Shown here in pieces: positions 1-6,666 of a stretch of DNA of 10,694 nucleotides (position 1 is its first letter; the number at the start of each line of letters is the position of its first letter). Source of the DNA: an uncultured Collinsella sp. (GTDB lineage: Bacteria > Actinomycetota > Coriobacteriia > Coriobacteriales > Coriobacteriaceae); assembly GCA_900549535.1 (NCBI GenBank), contig UROR01000064.1, positions 1 through 10,694 on the forward strand, written 5' to 3'. The position numbers and the translations under genes are program-made. Below the pieces are notes generated by a model, which was not told the DNA's origin, ran no database searches, and saw nothing but the letters and a program-made list of their open reading frames with translations.

Positions 1-1
1 C

Positions 2-847
2 GCGGACGTCTGGGCGAATCCCGAAAATTTCCAGCTCACCCGCACGCGCCGTCCGCGCGTCGTGGCCGGCTGCCCGCCGGACGGATTCAGCAAAAGCGGC
101 CAGTACTGGGGCAACCCCATCTACGACTGGTACGCCATGGAGTCCGACGGCTTCTCCTGGTGGGAGGGCCGCATTCGCGCCGCCCTCGACATGTACGACG
201 TCATCCGCCTGGATCACTTCCGCGGCTTCGAGGCCTATTGGGAGGTGCCGTTCTCCTCGCCCGATTCGTCCTACGGTTCGTGGACGCAGGGTCCCGGCCT
301 CAAGTTCTTCAAGACGCTCGAGAAAAAGCTCGGCACGCTGCCCATCATCGCCGAGGACCTGGGTTTCCTCACTCCCGGTGTCATCGACATGCGCGACAAC
401 TCGGGTTTCCCCGGCATGAAGATCCTGCAGTTCGCCTTTGAGGGCACCAACTCGTACTACCTGCCGCATAACTACATCGCCAACACCGTCGCCTATGTGG
501 GCACCCACGACAACGAGACGGCGCGCGGCTGGTTTGAGGGAACGGCCACCCCGCGTCAGCGCGAGCAGGCAGCCCTGTACACCCATCAGCAGGCCGGCGA
601 ACCCATGGCAGATGCACTCAATCGCACCATCGCCGCCAGCGTAAGCGACACGTGCATCTACACCATGCAGGACCTGCTCAACTTGGGCAACGAGGCGCGC
701 ATCAACACCCCTGCCACGCTGGGCGGCAACTGGACCTGGCGCATGCTCGACGGCGCCATCACCCGCGAGCTCGAGCACAAACTCACCGACTGGACCGAGA
801 CCTACTTCCGCATCCCGTCGGAAGCCGAAATCGAGCTTCCTCAATAG
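2..847 (+). CDS. malQ: 4-alpha-glucanotransferase (amylomaltase, GH77), 5'-truncated by the window edge
   Basis: The enzyme moves alpha-1,4-glucan segments between maltodextrins and releases glucose in the cytoplasm. The frame is open from base 2 and about 281 C-terminal residues are present. The GTG at 62 is not a start: it lies inside a conserved stretch (ADVWANPENF, then VAGCPPDGFSKSGQYWGNP). All three GH77 catalytic carboxylates are visible: the nucleophile Asp in RLDHFRGF (212-214), the acid/base Glu in IIAEDLG (353-355) and the third Asp in GTHDNET (509-511). The C-terminus (WTWRM, then a Glu/Leu-rich tail) suits the short, roughly 500-residue bacterial/plant-type MalQ rather than the longer E. 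coli form, though the missing N-terminus prevents a firm statement. glgP follows on the same strand after 125 bp. Maltodextrins lengthened by MalQ are substrates for phosphorylase, so the pair makes metabolic sense. TAG stop at 845-847. Confidence 0.95.
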   Translation, partial: ADVWANPENFQLTRTRRPRVVAGCPPDGFSKSGQYWGNPIYDWYAMESDGFSWWEGRIRAALDMYDVIRLDHFRGFEAYWEVPFSSPDSSYGSWTQGPGLKFFKTLEKKLGTLPIIAEDLGFLTPGVIDMRDNSGFPGMKILQFAFEGTNSYYLPHNYIANTVAYVGTHDNETARGWFEGTATPRQREQAALYTHQQAGEPMADALNRTIAASVSDTCIYTMQDLLNLGNEARINTPATLGGNWTWRMLDGAITRELEHKLTDWTETYFRIPSEAEIELPQ

Positions 848-892
848 GAGCCACCGCGCCCGACCCCCCACCGTGCGGACGCGCTTGCTTTT

Positions 893-930
893 CCCGCGCG
901 AGGCCACCCCAATCCCCTCGCGCGGGCTTC
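893..930 (+). terminator. Hairpin between malQ and glgP, probable weak intrinsic terminator
   Basis: A perfect 11-bp inverted repeat, CCCGCGCGAGG (893-903) and CCTCGCGCGGG (916-926), encloses a 12-nt loop. It is followed only by CTTCTT rather than a real T-run. It could end malQ transcription, partly attenuate read-through into glgP, or shield mRNA ends. No convincing separate glgP promoter is visible in the roughly 45 bp between this hairpin and the glgP start, which favours partial read-through. Confidence 0.55.
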
Positions 931-962
931 TTATGAATTGCAGACATGAAACAACCCATCAC

Positions 963-967
963 AGGAG
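963..967 (+). promoter_or_regulatory. Shine-Dalgarno that sets the glgP start
   Basis: AGGAG lies 5 nt before the ATG at 973. The in-frame ATG at 946 would place this site inside the coding region and has no good purine-rich site in front of it. The start at 973 is therefore preferred. Confidence 0.75.
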
Positions 968-972
968 AAAAC

Positions 973-3240
973 ATGCCCCAAATTAACCTCATGGAACTCG
1001 CCGAGCAGTCTTTTGGCACCTCGCTCGAGCAGCTCGACGACCGTCGCATTTACAAGCTGCTGGTCAAACTCGTGCAGGAGCGCTCCGCCACCCGCCCGCT
1101 CAACAACGGCAAGAAAAAGCTCTATTATATTTCCGCCGAATTTTTGATCGGCAAGCTGCTCATCAACAACATGATCGACCTCGGCATCTACGACGAGGTT
1201 AAGGACCAGCTCACCGCCGCAGGCCACGACCTCAACAAGATTGAGGAATTTGAGGTCGAACCGTCGCTGGGCAACGGCGGCCTGGGTCGCCTGGCCGCGT
1301 GCTTCCTGGATTCCATCGCCACGCTGGGCTTGACCGGCGATGGCGTGGGCCTCAACTATCACTACGGCCTGTTCCGTCAGCGCTTTGTCGACAACCAGCA
1401 GAAGGCCGTCCCCGACGAGTGGCTCGGTGAGCAGGACATCCTAGTCGACGATGACCGCTCCTACACCGTCGAGTTCGGCGATTTTGCCGTTACTTCCAAG
1501 CTCGTCAACATCGATGTGCCCGGTTACGGCCAGCCCACCAAGAACCGCCTGCGCCTGTTCGACCTGGCGAGCGTCGACGACGGCCTGGTCCCCGGCAGCT
1601 CCATCGACTTCGACAAGACCGAGATCGCCAAGAACCTCACCTTGTTCCTCTACCCCGACGATTCCGACGAGCAGGGCCGCCTACTTCGCATCTATCAGGA
1701 GTACTTCATGGTGAGCAACGCCGCCCAGCTCCTGATCGACGAGGCCGTCGAGCGCGGCAGCAACCTGCACGATCTGGCCGACTACGCCGTGGTCCAAATT
1801 AACGACACGCACCCCACCATGGTCATCCCCGAGCTCATTCGCTTACTCACCACCGAACATGGCATCGAGTTTGACGAGGCCGTGACCATCGTACGCTCCA
1901 TGGTTGCCTACACTAACCACACGATTCTTGCCGAGGCGCTCGAGAAGTGGCCGCTCGCCAGCCTGCAGAAGGTCTCCCCTGCCATCGCCGACATTATCGT
2001 CAAGCTCGATGAGATCGCGAAGGCCGAGCACGATGACCCGCGCGTCGCCATCATCGACGAGCACGACACCGTCCACATGGCCCACATGGACATCCACTTT
2101 GGCTTCTCCATCAACGGCGTCGCCGCCCTCCACACGAAGATCGTGGAGGACTCCGAGCTTCATCGGTTCTACGAGATCTTTCCCAAGAAGTTCTCCAACA
2201 AGACCAACGGCATCACCTTCCGCCGCTGGATCCATGGGGCCAACCCCGCGCTCGCCAGCCTGCTCGACGATGTGATCGGCACCGACTGGCGCAGCACCGG
2301 CGATCTGAGCAAACTCGCCAAGTTCGCCGACGACAAGGACGTTCTTGAGCGCCTGGCCGCCACCAAGGTCGAAGCCAAGGCCATCATGCGCCAGTTCATG
2401 GCGCTCGAGCAGGGCGTGACCATTCCCTCCAACGCCATCATCGACGTCCAGGTCAAGCGCATCCACGAGTACAAGCGTCAGCAGATGCTCGCGCTCTACA
2501 TCATCTGGAAGTACCTCGATATCAAGAACGGCAACAGACCTAAGCACCCCGTCACCATCATCTTTGGCGGCAAGGCGGCGCCTGCCTACACTATCGCGCA
2601 GGACATCATCCATCTGATCTTGACGCTGTCGCAGTGGATTGCAAACGACCCCGACGTGGCTCCCTACCTGCAGGTCGTCATGATCGAGAACTACAACGTC
2701 ACCGCCGCCGAGCGCGTGATCCCCGCCGCTGATATCTCCGAGCAGATCAGCCTGGCCTCCAAGGAGGCGAGCGGCACCTCCAACATGAAGTTCATGCTCA
2801 ACGGCGCCCTAACCCTGTGCACGCTCGACGGCGCCAACGTGGAGATTGCCGAGCTCGTGGGCGACGAGAATATCTATACCTTTGGTGCCTCGTCCAAACA
2901 GGTCGAGCAGCTCTATGCCGACGGCACCTATGACGCCGGTGTGCTCTACCGCAAGCCCGGCATTAAACTGCTGGTGGACTTCATCACCAACCCGGCCTTT
3001 ATGGCGACCGGCAACGTCGAGCGCCTGCAGCGCCTGCACGATGACATTAAGGGCAAGGACTGGTTTATGGCCCTGCTCGACATCGAGGAGTACATCCAGA
3101 CCAAGGAGCGCGTGTTGGCCGACTACGAGGACCAGGACGCCTGGATGCGCAAGACGCTCATCAATATCGCCAACGCCGGCACCTTCTCGTCTGACCGCAC
3201 GATCTCCCAGTACAACGACGAGATTTGGCACCTGAGCTAA
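973..3240 (+). CDS. glgP: Glycogen/maltodextrin phosphorylase (GT35, PLP-dependent)
   Basis: The enzyme cleaves terminal alpha-1,4-glucosyl units with phosphate, giving glucose 1-phosphate without spending ATP; it is cytoplasmic. The product is 755 residues from the ATG at 973, within the usual bacterial range and on the short side. GT35 hallmarks occur in order: YISAEFLIGKLL near the N-terminus, the glycine-rich EPSLGNGGLGRLAACFLDS, NDTHPT, KRIHEYKRQ with the phosphate-site Arg and Lys at about 496 and 501, and EASGTSNMKFMLNGA carrying the PLP Schiff-base Lys at about 606 (codon 2788-2790). The PLP loop reads GTSNMK where most relatives have GTGNMK, a mild substitution. The gene lies downstream of malQ on the same strand and ends in its own strong terminator, so it is probably the last gene of its transcript. 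Glycogen versus imported maltodextrin as main substrate cannot be settled from sequence; malQ and the sugar importers nearby favour at least some maltodextrin use. Confidence 0.96.
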   Translation: MPQINLMELAEQSFGTSLEQLDDRRIYKLLVKLVQERSATRPLNNGKKKLYYISAEFLIGKLLINNMIDLGIYDEVKDQLTAAGHDLNKIEEFEVEPSLGNGGLGRLAACFLDSIATLGLTGDGVGLNYHYGLFRQRFVDNQQKAVPDEWLGEQDILVDDDRSYTVEFGDFAVTSKLVNIDVPGYGQPTKNRLRLFDLASVDDGLVPGSSIDFDKTEIAKNLTLFLYPDDSDEQGRLLRIYQEYFMVSNAAQLLIDEAVERGSNLHDLADYAVVQINDTHPTMVIPELIRLLTTEHGIEFDEAVTIVRSMVAYTNHTILAEALEKWPLASLQKVSPAIADIIVKLDEIAKAEHDDPRVAIIDEHDTVHMAHMDIHFGFSINGVAALHTKIVEDSELHRFYEIFPKKFSNKTNGITFRRWIHGANPALASLLDDVIGTDWRSTGDLSKLAKFADDKDVLERLAATKVEAKAIMRQFMALEQGVTIPSNAIIDVQVKRIHEYKRQQMLALYIIWKYLDIKNGNRPKHPVTIIFGGKAAPAYTIAQDIIHLILTLSQWIANDPDVAPYLQVVMIENYNVTAAERVIPAADISEQISLASKEASGTSNMKFMLNGALTLCTLDGANVEIAELVGDENIYTFGASSKQVEQLYADGTYDAGVLYRKPGIKLLVDFITNPAFMATGNVERLQRLHDDIKGKDWFMALLDIEEYIQTKERVLADYEDQDAWMRKTLINIANAGTFSSDRTISQYNDEIWHLS

Positions 3241-3268
3241 TTTCGCTTCCCTTACCCATCCTCTTGAG

Positions 3269-3301
3269 AAACGCAGTCGTGGCAACACGGCTCCGTTTTT
3301 T
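3269..3301 (+). terminator. Rho-independent terminator of glgP
   Basis: The stem AGTCGTG/CACGGCT (3275-3281 and 3286-3292, with one G-U pair) closes on a GCAA tetraloop of the GNRA type. After a one-base mismatch the stem continues as CG/CG, and the upstream AAA pairs with the start of a TTTTTT run at 3296-3301. It begins 28 nt after the glgP stop. Confidence 0.85.
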
Positions 3302-3341
3302 GTGCCCGCACGTTACCCTGCGACCCAACTCGGCCAAACAA

Positions 3342-3396
3342 TCTCGATCTGTAACAACTACTCGGTAAAAACGGTCCCAGCTGTTACAGATTGAGA
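3342..3396. repeat. 55-nt palindromic repeat, copy 1
   Basis: Left arm TCTCGATCTGTAACA (3342-3356) and right arm TGTTACAGATTGAGA (3382-3396) pair over 15 positions, 14 Watson-Crick and one G-U. They enclose a 25-nt centre. No T-run follows, so it is not an ordinary terminator. It shares arms, centre length and total length with copy 2. I do not recognise the family; a REP-like or MITE-like element, or a paired protein-binding site, are the main options. Confidence 0.85.
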
Positions 3397-3417
3397 CATA
3401 CCGGCCCCTCCCCTTGG

Positions 3418-3482
3418 GTTTATCTCGATCTGTAACATCTAACGTCCGAAATCGGCCCTACCCGTTACAGATCGAGACAAAC
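3418..3482. repeat. 55-nt palindromic repeat, copy 2, with a longer stem
   Basis: The core unit is 3423-3477, starting 81 bp after copy 1. The left arm TCTCGATCTGTAACA is identical to that of copy 1; the right arm is CGTTACAGATCGAGA, and the centre is again 25 nt. Here the stem extends outward: GTTTATCTCGATCTGTAAC (3418-3436) pairs with GTTACAGATCGAGACAAAC (3464-3482) at 18 of 19 positions. The centre contains CCGAAATCGG, which may form a small inner hairpin. The centres match copy 1 at about half of positions, including AAA and CGG-CC. Confidence 0.85.
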
Positions 3483-3501
3483 GACCGGTCAGACAATCCC
3501 A

Positions 3502-3549
3502 ACACAAAGAAAGGCTCCCCTCTCGCCCAGTGGACGGGAGGGGAGCCTT
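3502..3549 (-). terminator. Rho-independent terminator of the ABC importer operon
   Basis: AAGGCTCCCCTCTCG (3511-3525) and CGGGAGGGGAGCCTT (3535-3549) form a 15-bp stem with one G-U and a 9-nt loop. Read on the minus strand, the hairpin continues into TTTCTTTGTGTT, a good U-rich tail 68 nt past the ATPase stop. On the plus strand only TTATAT follows, so it could also stop leftover glgP transcription. Bases 3550-3617 show nothing further. Confidence 0.85.
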
Positions 3550-3617
3550 ATATGTGACCGCGGCAAAAGGATGGCAATACCGCAGTCGCCCAAAGGGAGG
3601 GCCCGGATGCACCAGGC

Positions 3618-4817
3618 CTAGATAAGGTTCTTGCCAGAGACCTTATCGAAGAGGTGGGTCGCGTTCTTCTCGAACTTGAACCAGATGGGGTCGCCCGCCT
3701 TGAGCGCGCCCTTGGCCTCGAGGTCGACAACGGGAATGATCAGGACGAACTGGCCATCGGGAGCGGTCACGTGGACATGCTCGGTCGAACCCATGAGCTC
3801 GGTCACCTCGACGGTACCCTGGAGCGCGCCCTCCTCGTCCTTGTCGGCAAGCAAAATCTGCTCGGGGCGCACGCCGGCCGTGATCTCCTTCACGTCGCCG
3901 CCGTCCCAGTTGAGAGCAAGCTGAGCGCAGGTCTCGGGAGCGAGCGCCACGTTCATATCCTCGGTCTTGACGGTAAAGCCGTTGCCCGAGCGCACCAGCT
4001 GGGCATCGAAGAAGTTCATCTGCGGCACGCCGATAAAGCCGGCAACGAAGATGTTCGCGGGATGATTGAAGACCTCCTGCGGGGTGGCGATCTGCTGGAC
4101 GACGCCGTCCTTCATGACCACGATACGGTCGCCAAGGGTCATGGCCTCGGTCTGGTCGTGAGTAACATAAATGAACGTGCCCTTGATCTCGTGGCGCAGC
4201 TTAATGAGCTCGGCACGCATCTGGTTACGAAGCTTGGCGTCCAGGTTGGACAGCGGCTCGTCCATCAGGAAGACCTTGGGGTCACGCACGATGGCGCGGC
4301 CGATAGCGACACGCTGGCGCTGGCCGCCGGAGAGCGCCTTGGGCTTACGGTCGAGGTACTCGGTAATGCCCAGAATCTCGGCAGCAGAGCGAACCTTGCG
4401 GTCGATCTCGTTCTTGGGAACCTTCTTGAGCTCGAGCGTAAATGCCATGTTCTCGTACACCGTCATATTGGGGTACAGAGCGTAGCTCTGGAACACCATG
4501 GCGATGTCGCGGTCCTTGGGCGCCACGTCGTTGACACGCTTGCCATCGATGAGCACATCGCCCGAGGTAATGTCCTCCAGGCCGGCGACCATGCGCATCG
4601 TCGTGGACTTACCGCAGCCAGAGGGGCCAACGAGGACGACGAACTCCTGGTCGTGAACGGTGAGGTTGAAGTCCTCTACAGCGAGCACACCGTCCTCGGT
4701 AACCTTGAGGTTGTGCTTCTTCTCCTCGGTCTTCTTCTTTTTGCCAAAGAAGCCCTTCTTTTTTGACTCGTTGTTGGGATACACCTTCTGAACATGTTTG
4801 AGAACAATCTCGGCCAT
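3618..4817 (-). CDS. msmK: Carbohydrate ABC importer ATP-binding protein (MsmK/MalK/UgpC type)
   Basis: This is the cytoplasmic ATPase that powers the importer encoded just upstream, 399 residues. The ABC domain shows Walker A GPSGCGKST (64-72), the Q-loop at Gln110, the signature LSGGQRQRV (162-170), Walker B VFLMDEP (182-188) and the H-loop His220. An extended C-terminal part (from about 280) matches the TOBE/regulatory region that separates MalK-type ATPases from others. Compared with the roughly 370-residue MalK, the extra length is largely a lysine-rich insertion at about residues 15-43 (KKKGFFGKKKKTEEKK), between the first strand and VLAVEDFNL. The ATG follows an AAAGG site. It is last in the operon, 68 bp after the second permease. 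MsmK-type ATPases can serve several sugar importers in a cell, so it may not be dedicated to this one; the symbol marks the family rather than a proven substrate. Confidence 0.95.
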   Translation of the reverse strand: MAEIVLKHVQKVYPNNESKKKGFFGKKKKTEEKKHNLKVTEDGVLAVEDFNLTVHDQEFVVLVGPSGCGKSTTMRMVAGLEDITSGDVLIDGKRVNDVAPKDRDIAMVFQSYALYPNMTVYENMAFTLELKKVPKNEIDRKVRSAAEILGITEYLDRKPKALSGGQRQRVAIGRAIVRDPKVFLMDEPLSNLDAKLRNQMRAELIKLRHEIKGTFIYVTHDQTEAMTLGDRIVVMKDGVVQQIATPQEVFNHPANIFVAGFIGVPQMNFFDAQLVRSGNGFTVKTEDMNVALAPETCAQLALNWDGGDVKEITAGVRPEQILLADKDEEGALQGTVEVTELMGSTEHVHVTAPDGQFVLIIPVVDLEAKGALKAGDPIWFKFEKNATHLFDKVSGKNLI

Positions 4818-4835
4818 GTCTTTACCTTTCGATAC

Positions 4836-4860
4836 GCGGCGCCGCGCTGAGGGACGCCGC
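4836..4860 (-). other. Small intercistronic GC hairpin before the ATPase gene
   Basis: GCGGCG (4836-4841) and CGCCGC (4855-4860) can pair around 13 nt in the 68-bp gap between the MalG-like and ATPase genes. It may tune relative expression or be incidental in GC-rich DNA; there is no T-run. Confidence 0.35.
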
Positions 4861-4885
4861 CAAAACTTGCAAAACAGTTACGGCA

Positions 4886-5725
4886 TCAGCCCTTGACGGC
4901 ACCTGCCACCACACCGTCGATGATGTACTTCTGGCAGAGGATGTACATGATGACGATGGGGATAACGACCATCATGATGCAGGCCATCATGGGGCCGAGC
5001 TCGACGTGGCCGTAGCCGCCGCGGAAGTACTGGATCAAGATAGGAATGGTCTTGTACTTGGTGGAGTCGAGCGTAAGGTAGGGCAGCAGGTAGTCGTTCC
5101 AGACCCACATGGTCTCGAGAATGCCGACCGAAAGATAGGTGGGCTTCATGATGGGAAGGACAATCTTAAAGAACACCTGGACCGGGTTGCAGCCGTCGAT
5201 CATGGCCGCCTCCTCGATCTCGAGCGGGATGTTCTTTACAAAGCCGGCGAACATAAAGACCGCCAGGCCCGCGCCAAAGCCCAGATAGATAAAGCAGATG
5301 TTGAACGGCGTGTTAAAGCCGATGCGGTCCGCCAAATTGGACAGCGTGAACATGAGCATCTGGAACGGCACGACCATCGAGAACACGAACAGGTAATAGA
5401 AGAAGTTCGAGATCTTGTTGTTGACACGAACCACGTACCAAGCGCACATGGAGCAGCACACCAAGATCAGCACGACCGACGTGACCGTGATGATGAGCGA
5501 GTACATAAATGCCGAGGCAAAGCCCTGCTCGTTAAGGGCGTGCATGTAGTTTGCGAGGCCGTTGAACGTCTCGGGCGTGAGCAGATCGAATGCCGTGGTG
5601 GTGCTGATTGCGGTCGCTTTCTTAAAGGAATTGAGCGCAATCATGAACACGGGGTAGATCCACGCGAGCGACAGGATCGTAAAGAAAATCGAGAGCGCGC
5701 GGTTGATAACCTTATAGCGTTTCAT
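4886..5725 (-). CDS. Carbohydrate ABC importer permease, MalG-like
   Basis: An inner-membrane permease subunit of 279 residues that pairs with the MalF-like subunit to form the channel. It has about six hydrophobic segments; the first covers about residues 10-31. The cytoplasmic EAA loop that contacts the ATPase is clear: IPLEIEEAAMIDGCNPVQ at about 166-183, followed by the usual KIVLPIMKP. The C-terminus KYIIDGVVAGAVKG is typical of MalG-type permeases. Its ATG overlaps the stop of the upstream permease by one base (TAATG), and a strong AAGGAGGTG site lies inside the end of that gene. Translational coupling, giving matched amounts of the two permeases, is therefore likely. Substrate cannot be read from permease sequence. 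Confidence 0.94.
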   Translation of the reverse strand: MKRYKVINRALSIFFTILSLAWIYPVFMIALNSFKKATAISTTTAFDLLTPETFNGLANYMHALNEQGFASAFMYSLIITVTSVVLILVCCSMCAWYVVRVNNKISNFFYYLFVFSMVVPFQMLMFTLSNLADRIGFNTPFNICFIYLGFGAGLAVFMFAGFVKNIPLEIEEAAMIDGCNPVQVFFKIVLPIMKPTYLSVGILETMWVWNDYLLPYLTLDSTKYKTIPILIQYFRGGYGHVELGPMMACIMMVVIPIVIMYILCQKYIIDGVVAGAVKG

Positions 5726-6579
5726 TACTGCTGCACCTCCTTGGACCTCGTGGCCTTAAGCTGGATCATGGAGATGGCCACGACCAGGATGCAGAAGATA
5801 ACCGCCTTGGCCTGACCAATGCCCTGCCATGCGATACCGGCACGCGAATAGAACGTGTTGTAGATGTTCAGGGCGAGCATCTCGGTGGAGTGCGCGGGGG
5901 CACCACCGGTAAGGGCGAGGTTCTGGTCGAACAGCTTAAAGCCGTTGGTGATGGACAGGAACAGGCAGATGGTGATCGTCGGCATCAGGTTAGGGATCTT
6001 AACCTTCCAAAACGTCTGCCATGCCGTGGCACCGTCGACCTTGGCGGCCTCGATGTAGTCGGACGGAATAGACTGCAGACCAGCGATGTAGATGATCATC
6101 ATGTAGCCGACCTGCTGCCACAGGGTCAGGATGATAAGGCCCCAGAAGCCAGCAGCAGAGTTAAGGGCGATGAGCTGGGCGCCCACGTTGGAGAGCAGGC
6201 AGTTGATCAGAATCTGCCAAATGTAGCCCAGCACGATGCCGCCGATCAGGTTCGGCATAAAGAAGATCGTACGGAAGATGTTGGTGCCCTTGAGCGCTTT
6301 GCGGGTGAGCGCCTGCGCGATGGCGAGGGCAATCACGTTGATGAGCACCGTCGACAGGAAGGCAAACGCCACCGTAAAGAAGAACGACGTGGCAAACTGC
6401 GGATCGGACAGTGCGCGCACGTAGTTCTCGATACCGACAAAGTGCGTATTGTTGATGGTAATAAACTGGCAGAACGAGAGATAGAAGCCCTGGATAAAGG
6501 GAATCACGAACCCGATCATAAACGCCAGGCACGTGGGCAGCATAAAGAGCGGCCACCAGCGCTTGAGTGCTTTGCCCAT
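5725..6579 (-). CDS. Carbohydrate ABC importer permease, MalF/UgpA-like
   Basis: The first permease of the operon, 284 residues, in the inner membrane. The N-terminus (KRWWPLFMLPTCLAFMIGFVIPF) is the usual first membrane segment of the sugar-type MalF/UgpA family, without the extra N-terminal helices and large periplasmic loop of E. coli MalF. The EAA loop is IPSDYIEAAKVDGATAWQTF at about 171-190, followed by KIPNLMP. LALTGGAPAHSTEMLA (221-236) is a conserved family segment before the last helix. An AAAGGA site precedes the ATG. It lies 87 bp downstream of the binding-protein gene, across a strong hairpin, and runs into the MalG-like gene with a one-base overlap. Confidence 0.94.
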   Translation of the reverse strand: MGKALKRWWPLFMLPTCLAFMIGFVIPFIQGFYLSFCQFITINNTHFVGIENYVRALSDPQFATSFFFTVAFAFLSTVLINVIALAIAQALTRKALKGTNIFRTIFFMPNLIGGIVLGYIWQILINCLLSNVGAQLIALNSAAGFWGLIILTLWQQVGYMMIIYIAGLQSIPSDYIEAAKVDGATAWQTFWKVKIPNLMPTITICLFLSITNGFKLFDQNLALTGGAPAHSTEMLALNIYNTFYSRAGIAWQGIGQAKAVIFCILVVAISMIQLKATRSKEVQQ

Positions 6580-6599
6580 AGAAGGGTCCTTTCAATATG

Positions 6600-6635
6600 C
6601 AGGGGGCGGGCAAACCAACGTCTGCCCGCCCCCTG
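6600..6635 (-). other. Strong intercistronic hairpin between binding protein and permease genes
   Basis: CAGGGGGCGGGCA (6600-6612) and TGCCCGCCCCCTG (6623-6635) form a perfect, very GC-rich 13-bp stem with a 10-nt loop. On the minus strand it follows the binding-protein stop by about 30 nt and is followed by CATATTG, with no U-run. Such structures after a binding-protein gene, as known between malE and malF in enteric bacteria, protect the upstream mRNA or cause partial termination, so binding protein exceeds permease. Confidence 0.75.
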
Positions 6636-6666
6636 TCGCTAATCAGATAGCTTGGGCAGCAACTAC

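Noticed and set aside
62..64. GTG as a malQ start
   Set aside because: The frame is open upstream to base 2 and encodes conserved GH77 sequence (ADVWANPENF), so the gene begins outside the window.
1843..2613. Minus-strand open frame (256 codons) inside glgP
   Set aside because: The Asp/Val/Gly-rich translation is typical of an antisense shadow of a GC-rich gene, and it lies wholly within conserved GlgP sequence.
3342..3477. The twin palindromes as a CRISPR array or tandem terminators
   Set aside because: There are only two units, each internally palindromic over its full length with differing centres, and no spacer-repeat rhythm or cas genes. No T-run follows either unit, so intrinsic termination is unlikely.
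3654..4766. Plus-strand open frame (370 codons) opposite the ATPase gene
   Set aside because: The minus strand carries every ABC ATPase motif; the opposite frame shows no recognisable domain and no ribosome site.
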